A DNA stretch of 64,000 nt from JANWYT01 sp034437555 (GTDB lineage: Bacteria > Chloroflexota > Anaerolineae > Aggregatilineales > Phototrophicaceae), in assembly GCA_034437555.1 (NCBI GenBank), contig DAOTTQ010000070.1, positions 1-64,000 of the forward strand, given 5' to 3'. The first letter of the stretch is position 1, and each line of letters starts with the position of its first letter. The notes beneath the pieces are model-generated. The model had not been told where the DNA came from and did not search any database. It was given only the letters and a program-made list of their open reading frames with translations. This document shows positions 51,899 to 60,221 of the stretch, in pieces. Position numbers and translations under genes: made by a program.

Positions 51899-52779
51899 TG
51901 TTCTCTGTGCTAATCACATCGTATCAAGAGCCGTTGACCATTGGCAAAGCCATAGAAACTTGCCTGCGCCAAATACCCCATAATGGCGAAATTTTAGTCA
52001 TTTGCCCCGATGCCGAAACAACCCAAGTTGTCATTGATTATGCGAGTAAAGATGAGCGCGTTAAGCATATTCAGGATGAGCGCAAAGGCAAGCCTGCCGC
52101 CCTCAATTTGGGGTTACAACACGCCAAACATGACCTTGTGGTACTGACGGATGGCGACGTGTTTATCAGCGAGAACGCGCTTTCTTTGCTTATTCCACCC
52201 TTTGAAGATGCACATGTGGGCGCGGTGACTGCCCGTGTGATGAGCCTAGATTCACGACAAAACAGGATGGGCTATTGGTCTCATTTGCTCACAGATGCTG
52301 CCCATCAAACACGGGAAACGCGGGCTGAAGCGGGGGCATTTATGCTGTGTTCGGGGTATTTATTCGCCTATCGGAAGAGCTTGATGGCACATATTCCAGA
52401 AGATGCCCTAGCAGAAGATGCCGTTATTTCACACCGTATTGCCGAGGCAGGCTACCGCATTGTATACGCCCCTGAAGCTCGCGTGTTCGTAAAGTATCCA
52501 ACCACCTATGCTGACTGGCTAAAACAAAAAGTGCGCTCTGCGGGGGGCTATGTTCAGCCTTATATCACCCAATCGTCCGTACAGATGCGCTCTTTTAGGC
52601 TAGAAGCGCGTGATGGCATGGGTTTTGCGCTGGCATATCCGCGCACATGGCGCGAGCGTTTTTGGACACTCGCGCTGTTTATGGCACGTTTGCACCTATG
52701 GCTATTGGTGTATTGGCGTGTGCGCCTGCGCCAAACGTCCCTTAAAGACCTTTGGCAACCTGTTAAAAGCACCAAATAG
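51898..52779 (+). CDS. Glycosyltransferase family 2
   Basis: This 293-residue GT-A enzyme has the nucleotide-binding start FSVLITSYQEPLTIGKAIET, the metal site LTDGDVFISENAL (Asp-Gly-Asp) and the catalytic acid segment EDAVISHRIAEAGYRIVYAP. KQKVRSAGGY stands where processive enzymes carry QxxRW. A weak C-terminal hydrophobic stretch may anchor it at the membrane. It starts with GTG 1 base inside the preceding stop, and the AAAGGAGG just upstream is a near-perfect ribosome site. It works with the GT4 in making an unidentified glycan. Confidence 0.88.
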   Translation: MFSVLITSYQEPLTIGKAIETCLRQIPHNGEILVICPDAETTQVVIDYASKDERVKHIQDERKGKPAALNLGLQHAKHDLVVLTDGDVFISENALSLLIPPFEDAHVGAVTARVMSLDSRQNRMGYWSHLLTDAAHQTRETRAEAGAFMLCSGYLFAYRKSLMAHIPEDALAEDAVISHRIAEAGYRIVYAPEARVFVKYPTTYADWLKQKVRSAGGYVQPYITQSSVQMRSFRLEARDGMGFALAYPRTWRERFWTLALFMARLHLWLLVYWRVRLRQTSLKDLWQPVKSTK

Positions 52780-52782
52780 CGG

Positions 52783-54696
52783 TTAGCCTCGTTCGCTTAA
52801 CACGATGATCTTATCTTCTGCACTAAAGCTCACTTTGTCGGCTTTATTGGGGTTAATCACCACGCCGTACATTTTGCCAGAGTCTTGGGCTAAACTAGCA
52901 ATACGATAGCCTATCACTGTTTCGCCACGCTGACGCGCCGCTTCAAATAGCGTATAAACGCTAACGGGTGCGCCAAGTGTTAGATAATCGCCGATGGGCT
53001 TTAGGTAAATCTCTGAACCTTGCGAGCTGAAAAGTTCATTAAAGACTGCCATCAACGCCACATTCTGCGACACTTGCGAAATCATCAGGCTAATGATGCT
53101 GTTGCTAACAATGAAGTCATCGGCGCGGGTAATTTCTGCCAGTTCGCGGTTACGCACGTCTAGCATTTCGCTCACGATGCTAAACTTTTTGCCTGTTTTT
53201 AGGCTAATATCACGCAGATGAAGCAAGGTCATTAGCGTTCTAGCATCTGCCTCTTGCGGAGCAAGCGTGTCCATATAGCTTAGCGTGATGATGTGGTCGT
53301 AATTGGCGGGCTGTAGCTCATCTAGTTGACGGCGGTTTGTGGTACTCCCCTGTTGTACAATCACGCGCAAGTTCTTCAAGTCGGGGTATTCTTGGGCAAT
53401 CAATACCTCAAGGTCGGGAAAGTCCGAGACAATGAGCATGTTACTTCCCTCTGGCACATAGCTCTCTAGCTCCCGAATCATCATCAATCCGCGTTGATTC
53501 CAGCCCAACACGAGGATGTTTTTCTGGCGGGGGGCTTGGGCATCCTTAAGCGCAATTGTGCTGGTTTGCACGTCATAGCTTGTCTTACCAGACACGATAA
53601 TGAGGTCATCATCTTCGGCAATGACAATAATTTTATCGCCTTCCTGAAGGCGTGTGTCCATCGGGGGGTTGACGTTTACGCTACCATCCGCAAAACCAAT
53701 GCCAATCACCGTAGACGTTTCATACATAAAGAGGACTTCGCCATACGTCTTGCCCACCAGATGAGACGCATCTTGGAAGTAAATTTCGCTTCCCTGATAG
53801 TCTAGTAATTCGGTATAGACCACAGATAGCCCACTTTGAAGGCAGGTTTGTACTGCTACCCGCGCGATTAGCTCGCCCACAGGCAACACAGTGAGTTCGT
53901 TGGGGGCAATCATCTGTGCTACTTCTAGGTTATCGGGGTCACGAATTTCTGCCACAATATGATAGTGCTTATTGTTTCGTTGCGGGTTATTGGTAAGTGC
54001 CAAAATCGTCTTAATGACGTGAACGTCGGGGTCATCACTTTCGCCCCCCAAAATAATAATAGAGGAGGCGCTATCCGCGTTCACAATATACAGGTCGTTG
54101 ATGTCAAATGGGCTACCGGTACGGCAAACAATACGGGTAGTCTTTAGGTCTTCAATGCGCGTGTAGATTTCGTCTTCCATCTCTACTTTGTCTTTATCTG
54201 CCAAAATGACAATGCAAGCGCCGCGCCGGTTCTCATTTGCCAGCACTAGCTCACTAATGACAGAGAAAACTTCTGGCGCCCACCCCAAAATCACCGTATG
54301 CCCCGACTCGACGACAAAAGAACGCCCCTTACGTAAGTCCTCTAGGCGTGCTTCTATGCCACTGGTAATAATACCAATTAGAATACTGACGATGAATAGT
54401 CCTGCCACCGTTGCAAAAATCATCATCACCAAATAGAAAGGATTAGACGTAGAATCGCCCGCAATTGTGCCGGCATCAATGGTGTGCATAAGGCTTGTCC
54501 ACACGGTTTGAAACAGGCTAGGGTCTTCTGTGCCTTCTGCTGGAATCCCATTCCCTGTTACCAAAAGAAGCGTAGAAATGACAAAAACTACTATCACAGT
54601 CACCAACGCCAGCCACAAAATTAATGCCCAAGTGCCACGCGACATGACGTTATCGAAGCTGTAGCGAAAGCGTTCAGAAAAAGAGATTTGTTTCAT
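52783..54696 (-). CDS. CASTOR/POLLUX-like ion channel with RCK domains
   Basis: This 637-residue protein has two membrane helices (about 23-45 and 85-110). Between them is a pore-loop region (SLMHTIDAGTIAGDSTSNP) without the GYG of potassium channels. The tail carries two TrkA-N/RCK modules: VESGHTVILGWAPEVFSVIS and KNILVLGWNQRGLMMIRELE. The GHTVILGW wording and the GSEIYFQD...VGKTYGEVLF segment match the plant CASTOR/POLLUX family, whose bacterial relatives are little studied. It probably passes cations under ligand control. Its stop lies 3 bp from that of the convergent glycosyltransferase. Confidence 0.88.
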   Translation of the reverse strand: MKQISFSERFRYSFDNVMSRGTWALILWLALVTVIVVFVISTLLLVTGNGIPAEGTEDPSLFQTVWTSLMHTIDAGTIAGDSTSNPFYLVMMIFATVAGLFIVSILIGIITSGIEARLEDLRKGRSFVVESGHTVILGWAPEVFSVISELVLANENRRGACIVILADKDKVEMEDEIYTRIEDLKTTRIVCRTGSPFDINDLYIVNADSASSIIILGGESDDPDVHVIKTILALTNNPQRNNKHYHIVAEIRDPDNLEVAQMIAPNELTVLPVGELIARVAVQTCLQSGLSVVYTELLDYQGSEIYFQDASHLVGKTYGEVLFMYETSTVIGIGFADGSVNVNPPMDTRLQEGDKIIVIAEDDDLIIVSGKTSYDVQTSTIALKDAQAPRQKNILVLGWNQRGLMMIRELESYVPEGSNMLIVSDFPDLEVLIAQEYPDLKNLRVIVQQGSTTNRRQLDELQPANYDHIITLSYMDTLAPQEADARTLMTLLHLRDISLKTGKKFSIVSEMLDVRNRELAEITRADDFIVSNSIISLMISQVSQNVALMAVFNELFSSQGSEIYLKPIGDYLTLGAPVSVYTLFEAARQRGETVIGYRIASLAQDSGKMYGVVINPNKADKVSFSAEDKIIVLSERG

Positions 54697-54731
54697 GGGG
54701 TGTTTTATCCTTACACGGGTAAATTTGACGC

Positions 54732-54751
54732 AAAAGGGCGGTCTCCCGCCC
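54732..54751 (-). terminator. Terminator of the FAS1 gene
   Basis: GGGCGG-TCTC-CCGCCC hairpin (54736-54751). On the minus strand it is followed by TTTT, 29 bp after the FAS1 gene stop and upstream of the channel gene. Confidence 0.7.
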
Positions 54752-54780
54752 CAAGTTTTGCATCTTTATGTTAATACGAA

Positions 54781-56043
54781 TTATTTATTGCGGCTAAATG
54801 CACTAGAAAGCTGGCTAATGTCCTCGGGGGTAATCGAGGTAACAGCCAATTGCAAAGTGCCGTCAAGGCTGGCAATGATGCCAAAGAAGTAATAACTTCC
54901 TTCCCATAGGCTCATGCGCCCCAACGATACGAGGTCTTGTTTACTGTCATTGTCAATAACGCGTGGGCGATAAACACCAAAGGGCAAAGATACGGTTTGG
55001 ATTTCACCAAAAGAGATGGATTGCGTTAGCGCAACATCATCGGCAAGCACCGTCACCGAAGGCGCACCCAATACCCCATGATAGAGGGTTACAGAAACCT
55101 GCCCTTCTTCCAGAGGCGGAAACTCTAAAGGAATAACGCGATATGTTGGCGCACCATTCTCATCTAGGATCAGCATCACGAGTAAAAAGTCCTTGTCTTT
55201 TAGCTCGATATCGTCAATGCGGGTAAAGATGTTAGTAGGCGTGGTATTTGCAAAACTAAAATTGACACTCTCTACAGAAAATGTCACAAAGTTTGTGATT
55301 GTGCCAAAGGGTAAGCTAGGGACAATGATCACATCGTCTGCAACCACCAAAAGCTCTGGCACACTAGGGATAAAATGAGCAAACTGAACGTTTGCCACAA
55401 TCAATCCGCCATCAGCTTCTGCGGTGGCTTCAGGAGATTCTTCAGTGACTTCGGTTGCCTGTGTTGCTTTTACTTCTGGGGTGGCTTCGGCTACTGCGCT
55501 AAAGTTAATACGTTCTTGTAAGATAACTTCTTCAATCACACGGTTTAGCAAGCCATCATCAATGCCATGGATAATGCTTGTTCCCGCAATAATGTCGGGT
55601 TTTACAATGTCACCCACGTTATTAAACACCAATACACCTTCGCTCCGTTGCCCTACTTGCACAAACGCGCCCGCTAAAAGCGTTGGCACAACTTCGCCAT
55701 TGCGTAACAAAAGTTCGTCTATGGTCAGGCGTTCTGAAACAATGTGGTAAGAGAGAAGTGCCGTAATAAGGCGACTATTGCCTGTAATATCCTCAAGCGA
55801 AATTCCTAAAAAGCTAGCCAATCGCTGAAAAGCATCATTTGTAGGAGCAAGTACGGTTAAAGAGTCTGCTTCAATCAGCGCATCTAATAAAGAGGGGTCT
55901 GCCACCGTTAACGACTGCATAAAGATGGTAAAATCGGGGTCTTGGCTTAGGGTATCAATAATTGCCCCTTGTGCTTGTGTTCTGCCCAAAATTAAAAAGG
56001 CTAAACCCGCAATTCCCGCCAGCATTGTTAAAAATCTTTTCAT
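54781..56043 (-). CDS. Secreted FAS1 plus DUF4397 protein
   Basis: About 420 residues with a signal peptide (MKRFLTMLAGIAGLAFLIL, cleavage near AQG). The fasciclin (FAS1) domain spans about 28-165 (LIEADSLTVLAPTNDAFQRL, ITALLSYHIVSERL, GTSIIHGIDDGLL). An acidic Thr/Glu/Ala linker is followed by one or two DUF4397 beta modules (VQFAHFIPSVPELLVVADD, then VTLYHGVLGAPSVTVLADD). FAS1 domains mediate adhesion; DUF4397 is found on Chloroflexota surface proteins. The ATG at 56043 follows AAAGGA by 7 bases; the upstream GTG is an alternative. Confidence 0.88.
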   Translation of the reverse strand: MKRFLTMLAGIAGLAFLILGRTQAQGAIIDTLSQDPDFTIFMQSLTVADPSLLDALIEADSLTVLAPTNDAFQRLASFLGISLEDITGNSRLITALLSYHIVSERLTIDELLLRNGEVVPTLLAGAFVQVGQRSEGVLVFNNVGDIVKPDIIAGTSIIHGIDDGLLNRVIEEVILQERINFSAVAEATPEVKATQATEVTEESPEATAEADGGLIVANVQFAHFIPSVPELLVVADDVIIVPSLPFGTITNFVTFSVESVNFSFANTTPTNIFTRIDDIELKDKDFLLVMLILDENGAPTYRVIPLEFPPLEEGQVSVTLYHGVLGAPSVTVLADDVALTQSISFGEIQTVSLPFGVYRPRVIDNDSKQDLVSLGRMSLWEGSYYFFGIIASLDGTLQLAVTSITPEDISQLSSAFSRNK

Positions 56044-56100
56044 CACGCTGTCCTTTAATTACATTCATCTATAAGGCTTGATTATACGGCATAAACGCAA

Positions 56101-56124
56101 AAAAGGGGCATAAACGCCCCCTTT
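56101..56124 (-). terminator. Terminator of the ABC exporter operon
   Basis: Hairpin GGGGC-6-GCCCC within 56105-56120. The minus-strand reading ends in a T run (56104-56099), about 39 bp after the exporter stop. Confidence 0.75.
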
Positions 56125-56162
56125 GTGTGTTTGGTTATTGAGAGAATCAGATAACGTTGCCG

Positions 56163-58004
56163 TTATTTAACGAGTTCTACAGCATCACTCACTAGCACTT
56201 CTTGTTCGTAGGCAACTTCACGTTCCTTACGGAATTGCTTTGTATAAAGGTTGTGGTAATACCCACCCTTCAAGATGAGTTCTCTGTGCGTTCCCATCTC
56301 AATGATTTTCCCGTGGTCAAGACAGACAATGCGGTCTGCATTCTTGATGGTGCTTAAACGGTGGGCAATGACAACGCTAGTGCGCCCCTTCATGATGGTG
56401 TCCATACCCTTTTGGATGAGGGCTTCTGTAAGGGTGTCCACGCTACTGGTCGCCTCATCCATAATGAAAAGTTCGGGTTCTGCCAAGATGGCGCGTGCCA
56501 AACTAATCAATTGCTTTTGCCCGGTGGAGAGGAGTACACCACCCTCACCCACTTCTTCTTCATAGCCCTTTTCCAGTGCCATGATAAATTCATGAGACCC
56601 CGCCAAGCTTCCAGCACGTTCCACATCCGCATCAGAAGCATCTAGGCGACCATAACGGATGTTGTCGCGGATTGTGCCTCTAAACAAGTGTGGCGTTTGT
56701 AGGACAATGCCCAGCTTGTTATGAAGCGTGTGAAGCTGGTAAGTGCGGTAATCGTTGCCGTTGATGATAACGCTACCCTCTTGTGGCTCAAAGAAGCGAC
56801 AGAGCAAATTGACAATGGTGCTTTTACCGCTACCGGTTGCCCCAACCAATGCTATCGTTTCGCCTACGTTGATGGTAAGGCTAAAGTTTTCTAGCACGTC
56901 TTTATCGTTGCTATACTTAAAGCTCACGTTATCAAAAACAATTTGCCCCTCAATCTTATCGAGTGGGTTGGCGGTTGGTTTGTCTACAATGTCCGCCACC
57001 GTGTCCATTAGGCTAAAGGTGCGCTCTGCCGAAGCAATCGCATGCTGCATACTGGCATACACGCGCGCCAAGTCTTGGATGGGCCACATCATAAAGGTGA
57101 TGTAACCGATGAAGGCGTTAAGCTGACCAATGGTCATGCCTGTGGCAAGCGCACTATCCACCTGTTGACCGCCCACGACCATGATGATGCCCGAAACCAC
57201 CGCACTAATGAGGTAAATACTGGGCAAGAACAGCGCACTAAACCACGCTGCGCGATAGCTGGCGGTGTACATTTTGCGCGTTACGCCCCCAAATTCCTCT
57301 AGGGTTTTTTCTTCACGATTAAGGGCTTTAATAACGCGCACACCCGTAATCATCTCATTGTATGAGCCAGTCACCTTTGAGTTATAACGGCGTGATTCGC
57401 GGTATTCTACCAGAATCTTACTCTTAAACCAGTTAGCGACAAACAATAGCACAGGAATCATGGGTAACACCATCAACGCCAATTGCCAATTGATGCTAAA
57501 CATGAACAAGAACGCCGTGAACATATTAAGCACTGCCCAGATAATGTCTAGGAAACCCCAGCTTACCAGGTCAGCGATGCGCTCGCTGTCACTGTTTACC
57601 CGTGACATAATCCAACCAACTGCCGTTTTATTGTAGTAAGACAACGACAGCGTTTGCAGATGATTAAACATCTTACGCCGTAGCACATACGTCACTTTTT
57701 GCCCTAGCGTGCCAGCCAGTGCAATAAAGGCAAACACACAGAAAGAGAAAAAGACATACAAGCCCAGATAAAACAGGACAATTTCTAATAGGCGGTCACT
57801 ATTGCCGGCAACGATACCTTCATCAATGATGAGGGAATTAAGGCGCGTCATGAAGGCTTCCATAAACGCCACCAAGCCAATAAATACCATAAAGCCCGCC
57901 GCATACATCCAATGCTCGCGTAGCTCCCCCATCATGCGAAGGAGCGTACCCGTATTCATGGACTGGCTAAATTCTTCTTCGTCAAAACCGACATTATCCG
58001 ACAT
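56163..58004 (-). CDS. ABC exporter half, consensus Walker B with LSTGQ signature
   Basis: This 613-residue type IV ABC exporter half has six membrane helices. Its ATPase domain has Walker A GATGSGKST, Q-loop VLQTPHLFRGTIRDNI, signature LLSTGQKQLISLARAIL (Gly to Thr change in LSGGQ) and Walker B LFIMDEATSSVD with catalytic Glu. The ATG at 58004 is chosen because AGGAGG lies 9 bases upstream; it overlaps the partner gene's end by 11 bp. It forms a heterodimer with the next protein, as in BmrCD or TM287/288. The substrate could be a drug or lipid. Confidence 0.9.
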   Translation of the reverse strand: MSDNVGFDEEEFSQSMNTGTLLRMMGELREHWMYAAGFMVFIGLVAFMEAFMTRLNSLIIDEGIVAGNSDRLLEIVLFYLGLYVFFSFCVFAFIALAGTLGQKVTYVLRRKMFNHLQTLSLSYYNKTAVGWIMSRVNSDSERIADLVSWGFLDIIWAVLNMFTAFLFMFSINWQLALMVLPMIPVLLFVANWFKSKILVEYRESRRYNSKVTGSYNEMITGVRVIKALNREEKTLEEFGGVTRKMYTASYRAAWFSALFLPSIYLISAVVSGIIMVVGGQQVDSALATGMTIGQLNAFIGYITFMMWPIQDLARVYASMQHAIASAERTFSLMDTVADIVDKPTANPLDKIEGQIVFDNVSFKYSNDKDVLENFSLTINVGETIALVGATGSGKSTIVNLLCRFFEPQEGSVIINGNDYRTYQLHTLHNKLGIVLQTPHLFRGTIRDNIRYGRLDASDADVERAGSLAGSHEFIMALEKGYEEEVGEGGVLLSTGQKQLISLARAILAEPELFIMDEATSSVDTLTEALIQKGMDTIMKGRTSVVIAHRLSTIKNADRIVCLDHGKIIEMGTHRELILKGGYYHNLYTKQFRKEREVAYEQEVLVSDAVELVK

Positions 58005-59826
58005 CGGCGAGTTCCTCCTGTAGTTCTGTCTCAATACGCGCCTGCATATCATAGGTACGGCGATACATACCGCCCTCTGCCATCAGTTGTTCATGTGTGC
58101 CACGTTGCACAATGCGACCCCTGTCCATCACAAGAATTATATCTGCGTCCATCACACTTTGAATGCGATGGGAAATAATGAAGCTAGTGCGCTTTTGCAT
58201 CATCCCTCGTAACGCCTCCCGAATTTGTGATTCGGTTTCCGTATCTACGCTACTGGTTGCATCATCCAAGATGAGAATCTTGGGGTTTTTAAGCAATGTC
58301 CGCGCCAGTGCCACACGCTGCTTTTGCCCCCCTGAAAGCGTTACGCCACGCTCGCCCACTTCGGTACTATAACCCTCTGTGAATTCCATAATGACCTCAT
58401 GAACAGCCGCCGCTTTTGTTGCTTCAATGACTTCTTCGTCGCTTACTTCACGATTTACGCCATAGGTGATGTTCTCACGGATGGTACGGCTAAACAAGAA
58501 GGGTTCTTGTTGCACAACACCCATATTTGCCCGCAAAAACCAGCGTGGATAGTCCTTAATGTCCACACCATCAAGCGTAATCTTGCCGTGTGTGTAGTCA
58601 TAAAAGCGCGTTAGTAATGCCATGAGGGACGTTTTACCCGACCCCGTGGAGCCTAATAATGCAATGCTTTGTCCAGGCTTCACTTCAAAAGTGATGTCCT
58701 CTAGGACAGGCTTGCCACTTTCATATTCAAACGTCACGTTTTCAAAGCGAATGTAACCTTCTAGGTTTTCGATGGGTGCGGGGCGGTCTTTGCCCAAGTC
58801 TTCCCATTCGTTGTTTACTACTTTGGCAACACGGTCAAACGAGACCAAGCCTGTGCTTAGTTGCACAATCAAACGCCCCATTTCACGCATGGGATTGATA
58901 ATCCACCCCACCATTGCCATATAAGAGACAAACGTCCCCAACGTCATTTGATTATTGATGACGAAGTATGCACCCAAACCAAAACCCAAGACCATTTGTG
59001 TGCCAGTGAGCATATCGGTAACGGGCCAATAGAAGGCGTGCATCATCATAAAGCGTCTACCCAGTACAAACTTCTTGTAGTTCTCACGTTCAAAGCGGTT
59101 AATTTCATAGTCTTGACGCGCAAACGCCTTTACCACGCGCACACCACTTAAATTTTCTTGAAGTGCTGCCGAAAGTGCGCCGTCCTGTTCTTCATAAGCT
59201 TCATAGGCTTTTTCAACACGCTTAAAGAAGAACAAGCCCATTACAAAGATAATCGGCACAACAATCACCGAAAAGAGAGCCAAGTCCCACTTTAACAAGA
59301 GCAATGCCGTAAAGTTGACCACAAACAAGAGCGCAATGCGCCCAATACCAATTAGCTGTTCTGCAAAGAAACGGCGTACTGCATCAAGGTCACTCGTTAC
59401 ACGCTGAATTAGCTCGCCTGTTGGCATTTTATCGTGATAGCTAAAGGGCAAGTGTTGCAAGTGGTCAAAAAGGAAGTCCTTTAAGCGCAATGCCACTTCT
59501 TCCGATACTTCGGCTGCCCACGCGCCACTTTGAAAGGCAAAAAAACCGCGAAGCATGTTTAATCCAATAAAGCCCGCTGCCACTGTCACCAGCAAAGTCA
59601 CCAGATCATCCGGACGACCCAGCAAAATGCCGTCAATGAGATAACTAAGCAAAAAGAGCGCGAGGGTGTTCATTAAACCCGCCAGCCCTAGCGAAATAAC
59701 CGCACCTGCATAACGCAAGCGCAAGCCCGTCAACATACCCAACACCCCTTTAAGGCGATTAGGCGCGGTAACTTGGCGTATGTCAAAATTTGTTTGTGTG
59801 CTTGCAATGTCCGCATGTAACGGCAT
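57994..59826 (-). CDS. ABC exporter half with degenerate Walker B
   Basis: This 610-residue partner subunit has six helices and an ATPase with Walker A GSTGSGKTS, Q-loop VVQQEPFLFSRTIREN, canonical signature LSGGQKQR, and Walker B ILILDDATSSVD. Asp replaces the catalytic Glu, so its own ATP site is the weakly hydrolysing one. That site is completed by the partner's LSTGQ, as expected for heterodimeric exporters. It is first in a two-gene operon, and its end overlaps the partner start. Confidence 0.9.
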   Translation of the reverse strand: MPLHADIASTQTNFDIRQVTAPNRLKGVLGMLTGLRLRYAGAVISLGLAGLMNTLALFLLSYLIDGILLGRPDDLVTLLVTVAAGFIGLNMLRGFFAFQSGAWAAEVSEEVALRLKDFLFDHLQHLPFSYHDKMPTGELIQRVTSDLDAVRRFFAEQLIGIGRIALLFVVNFTALLLLKWDLALFSVIVVPIIFVMGLFFFKRVEKAYEAYEEQDGALSAALQENLSGVRVVKAFARQDYEINRFERENYKKFVLGRRFMMMHAFYWPVTDMLTGTQMVLGFGLGAYFVINNQMTLGTFVSYMAMVGWIINPMREMGRLIVQLSTGLVSFDRVAKVVNNEWEDLGKDRPAPIENLEGYIRFENVTFEYESGKPVLEDITFEVKPGQSIALLGSTGSGKTSLMALLTRFYDYTHGKITLDGVDIKDYPRWFLRANMGVVQQEPFLFSRTIRENITYGVNREVSDEEVIEATKAAAVHEVIMEFTEGYSTEVGERGVTLSGGQKQRVALARTLLKNPKILILDDATSSVDTETESQIREALRGMMQKRTSFIISHRIQSVMDADIILVMDRGRIVQRGTHEQLMAEGGMYRRTYDMQARIETELQEELADVG

Positions 59827-60221
59827 AGCTTACTCCTTGTGGGGCGAATAACCGCAGAAAAGCAATGGTGTTGTACACACCTAAGCTATTTACGTATGTA
59901 CCCTATAATGTGTTCAAAATTCATGTTGTTACTTTGAAGGGTCACAACGGTTCACAAGTGTTACATAGTCACCACAAACTGTCAAGAGTTGTTTTAGACA
60001 TTTTATGGCTTTATTCGCATTACTGCATAAACTAGCTTGACTATCATACACCACTTTTTATTGTGTATCACAACAATTCTTTAACGCCATTCTAGGCTAG
60101 GATATACGAAAATAAAAATAAAACAAGTGTTCTAAAAAAGAACGTCTAGTTTTTTAAGGAGGCAAATGGTGTTACAATATCTGTAATTGCGCTTATGTTA
60201 TTGTATAGATTAGGAAGATAT
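59827..60221. other. Divergent intergenic region with palindromes
   Basis: About 395 bp between divergent genes. TTGTG-TAT-CACAA is a perfect repeat at 60061-60073, and GTTCT-5-AGAAC lies at 60129-60143. AAGGAGG at 60156-60162 precedes a six-codon frame (ATG 60166 to TAA 60186, MVLQYL) before the kinase start. A TACAAT at 60173-60178 could instead be a -10 box. No RNA gene is recognised. Confidence 0.45.

Noticed and set aside
60129..60143. SOS/LexA box
   Set aside because: The half-sites are GTTC...GAAC, the opposite order to the Gram-positive GAAC...GTTC box, and the spacing differs.
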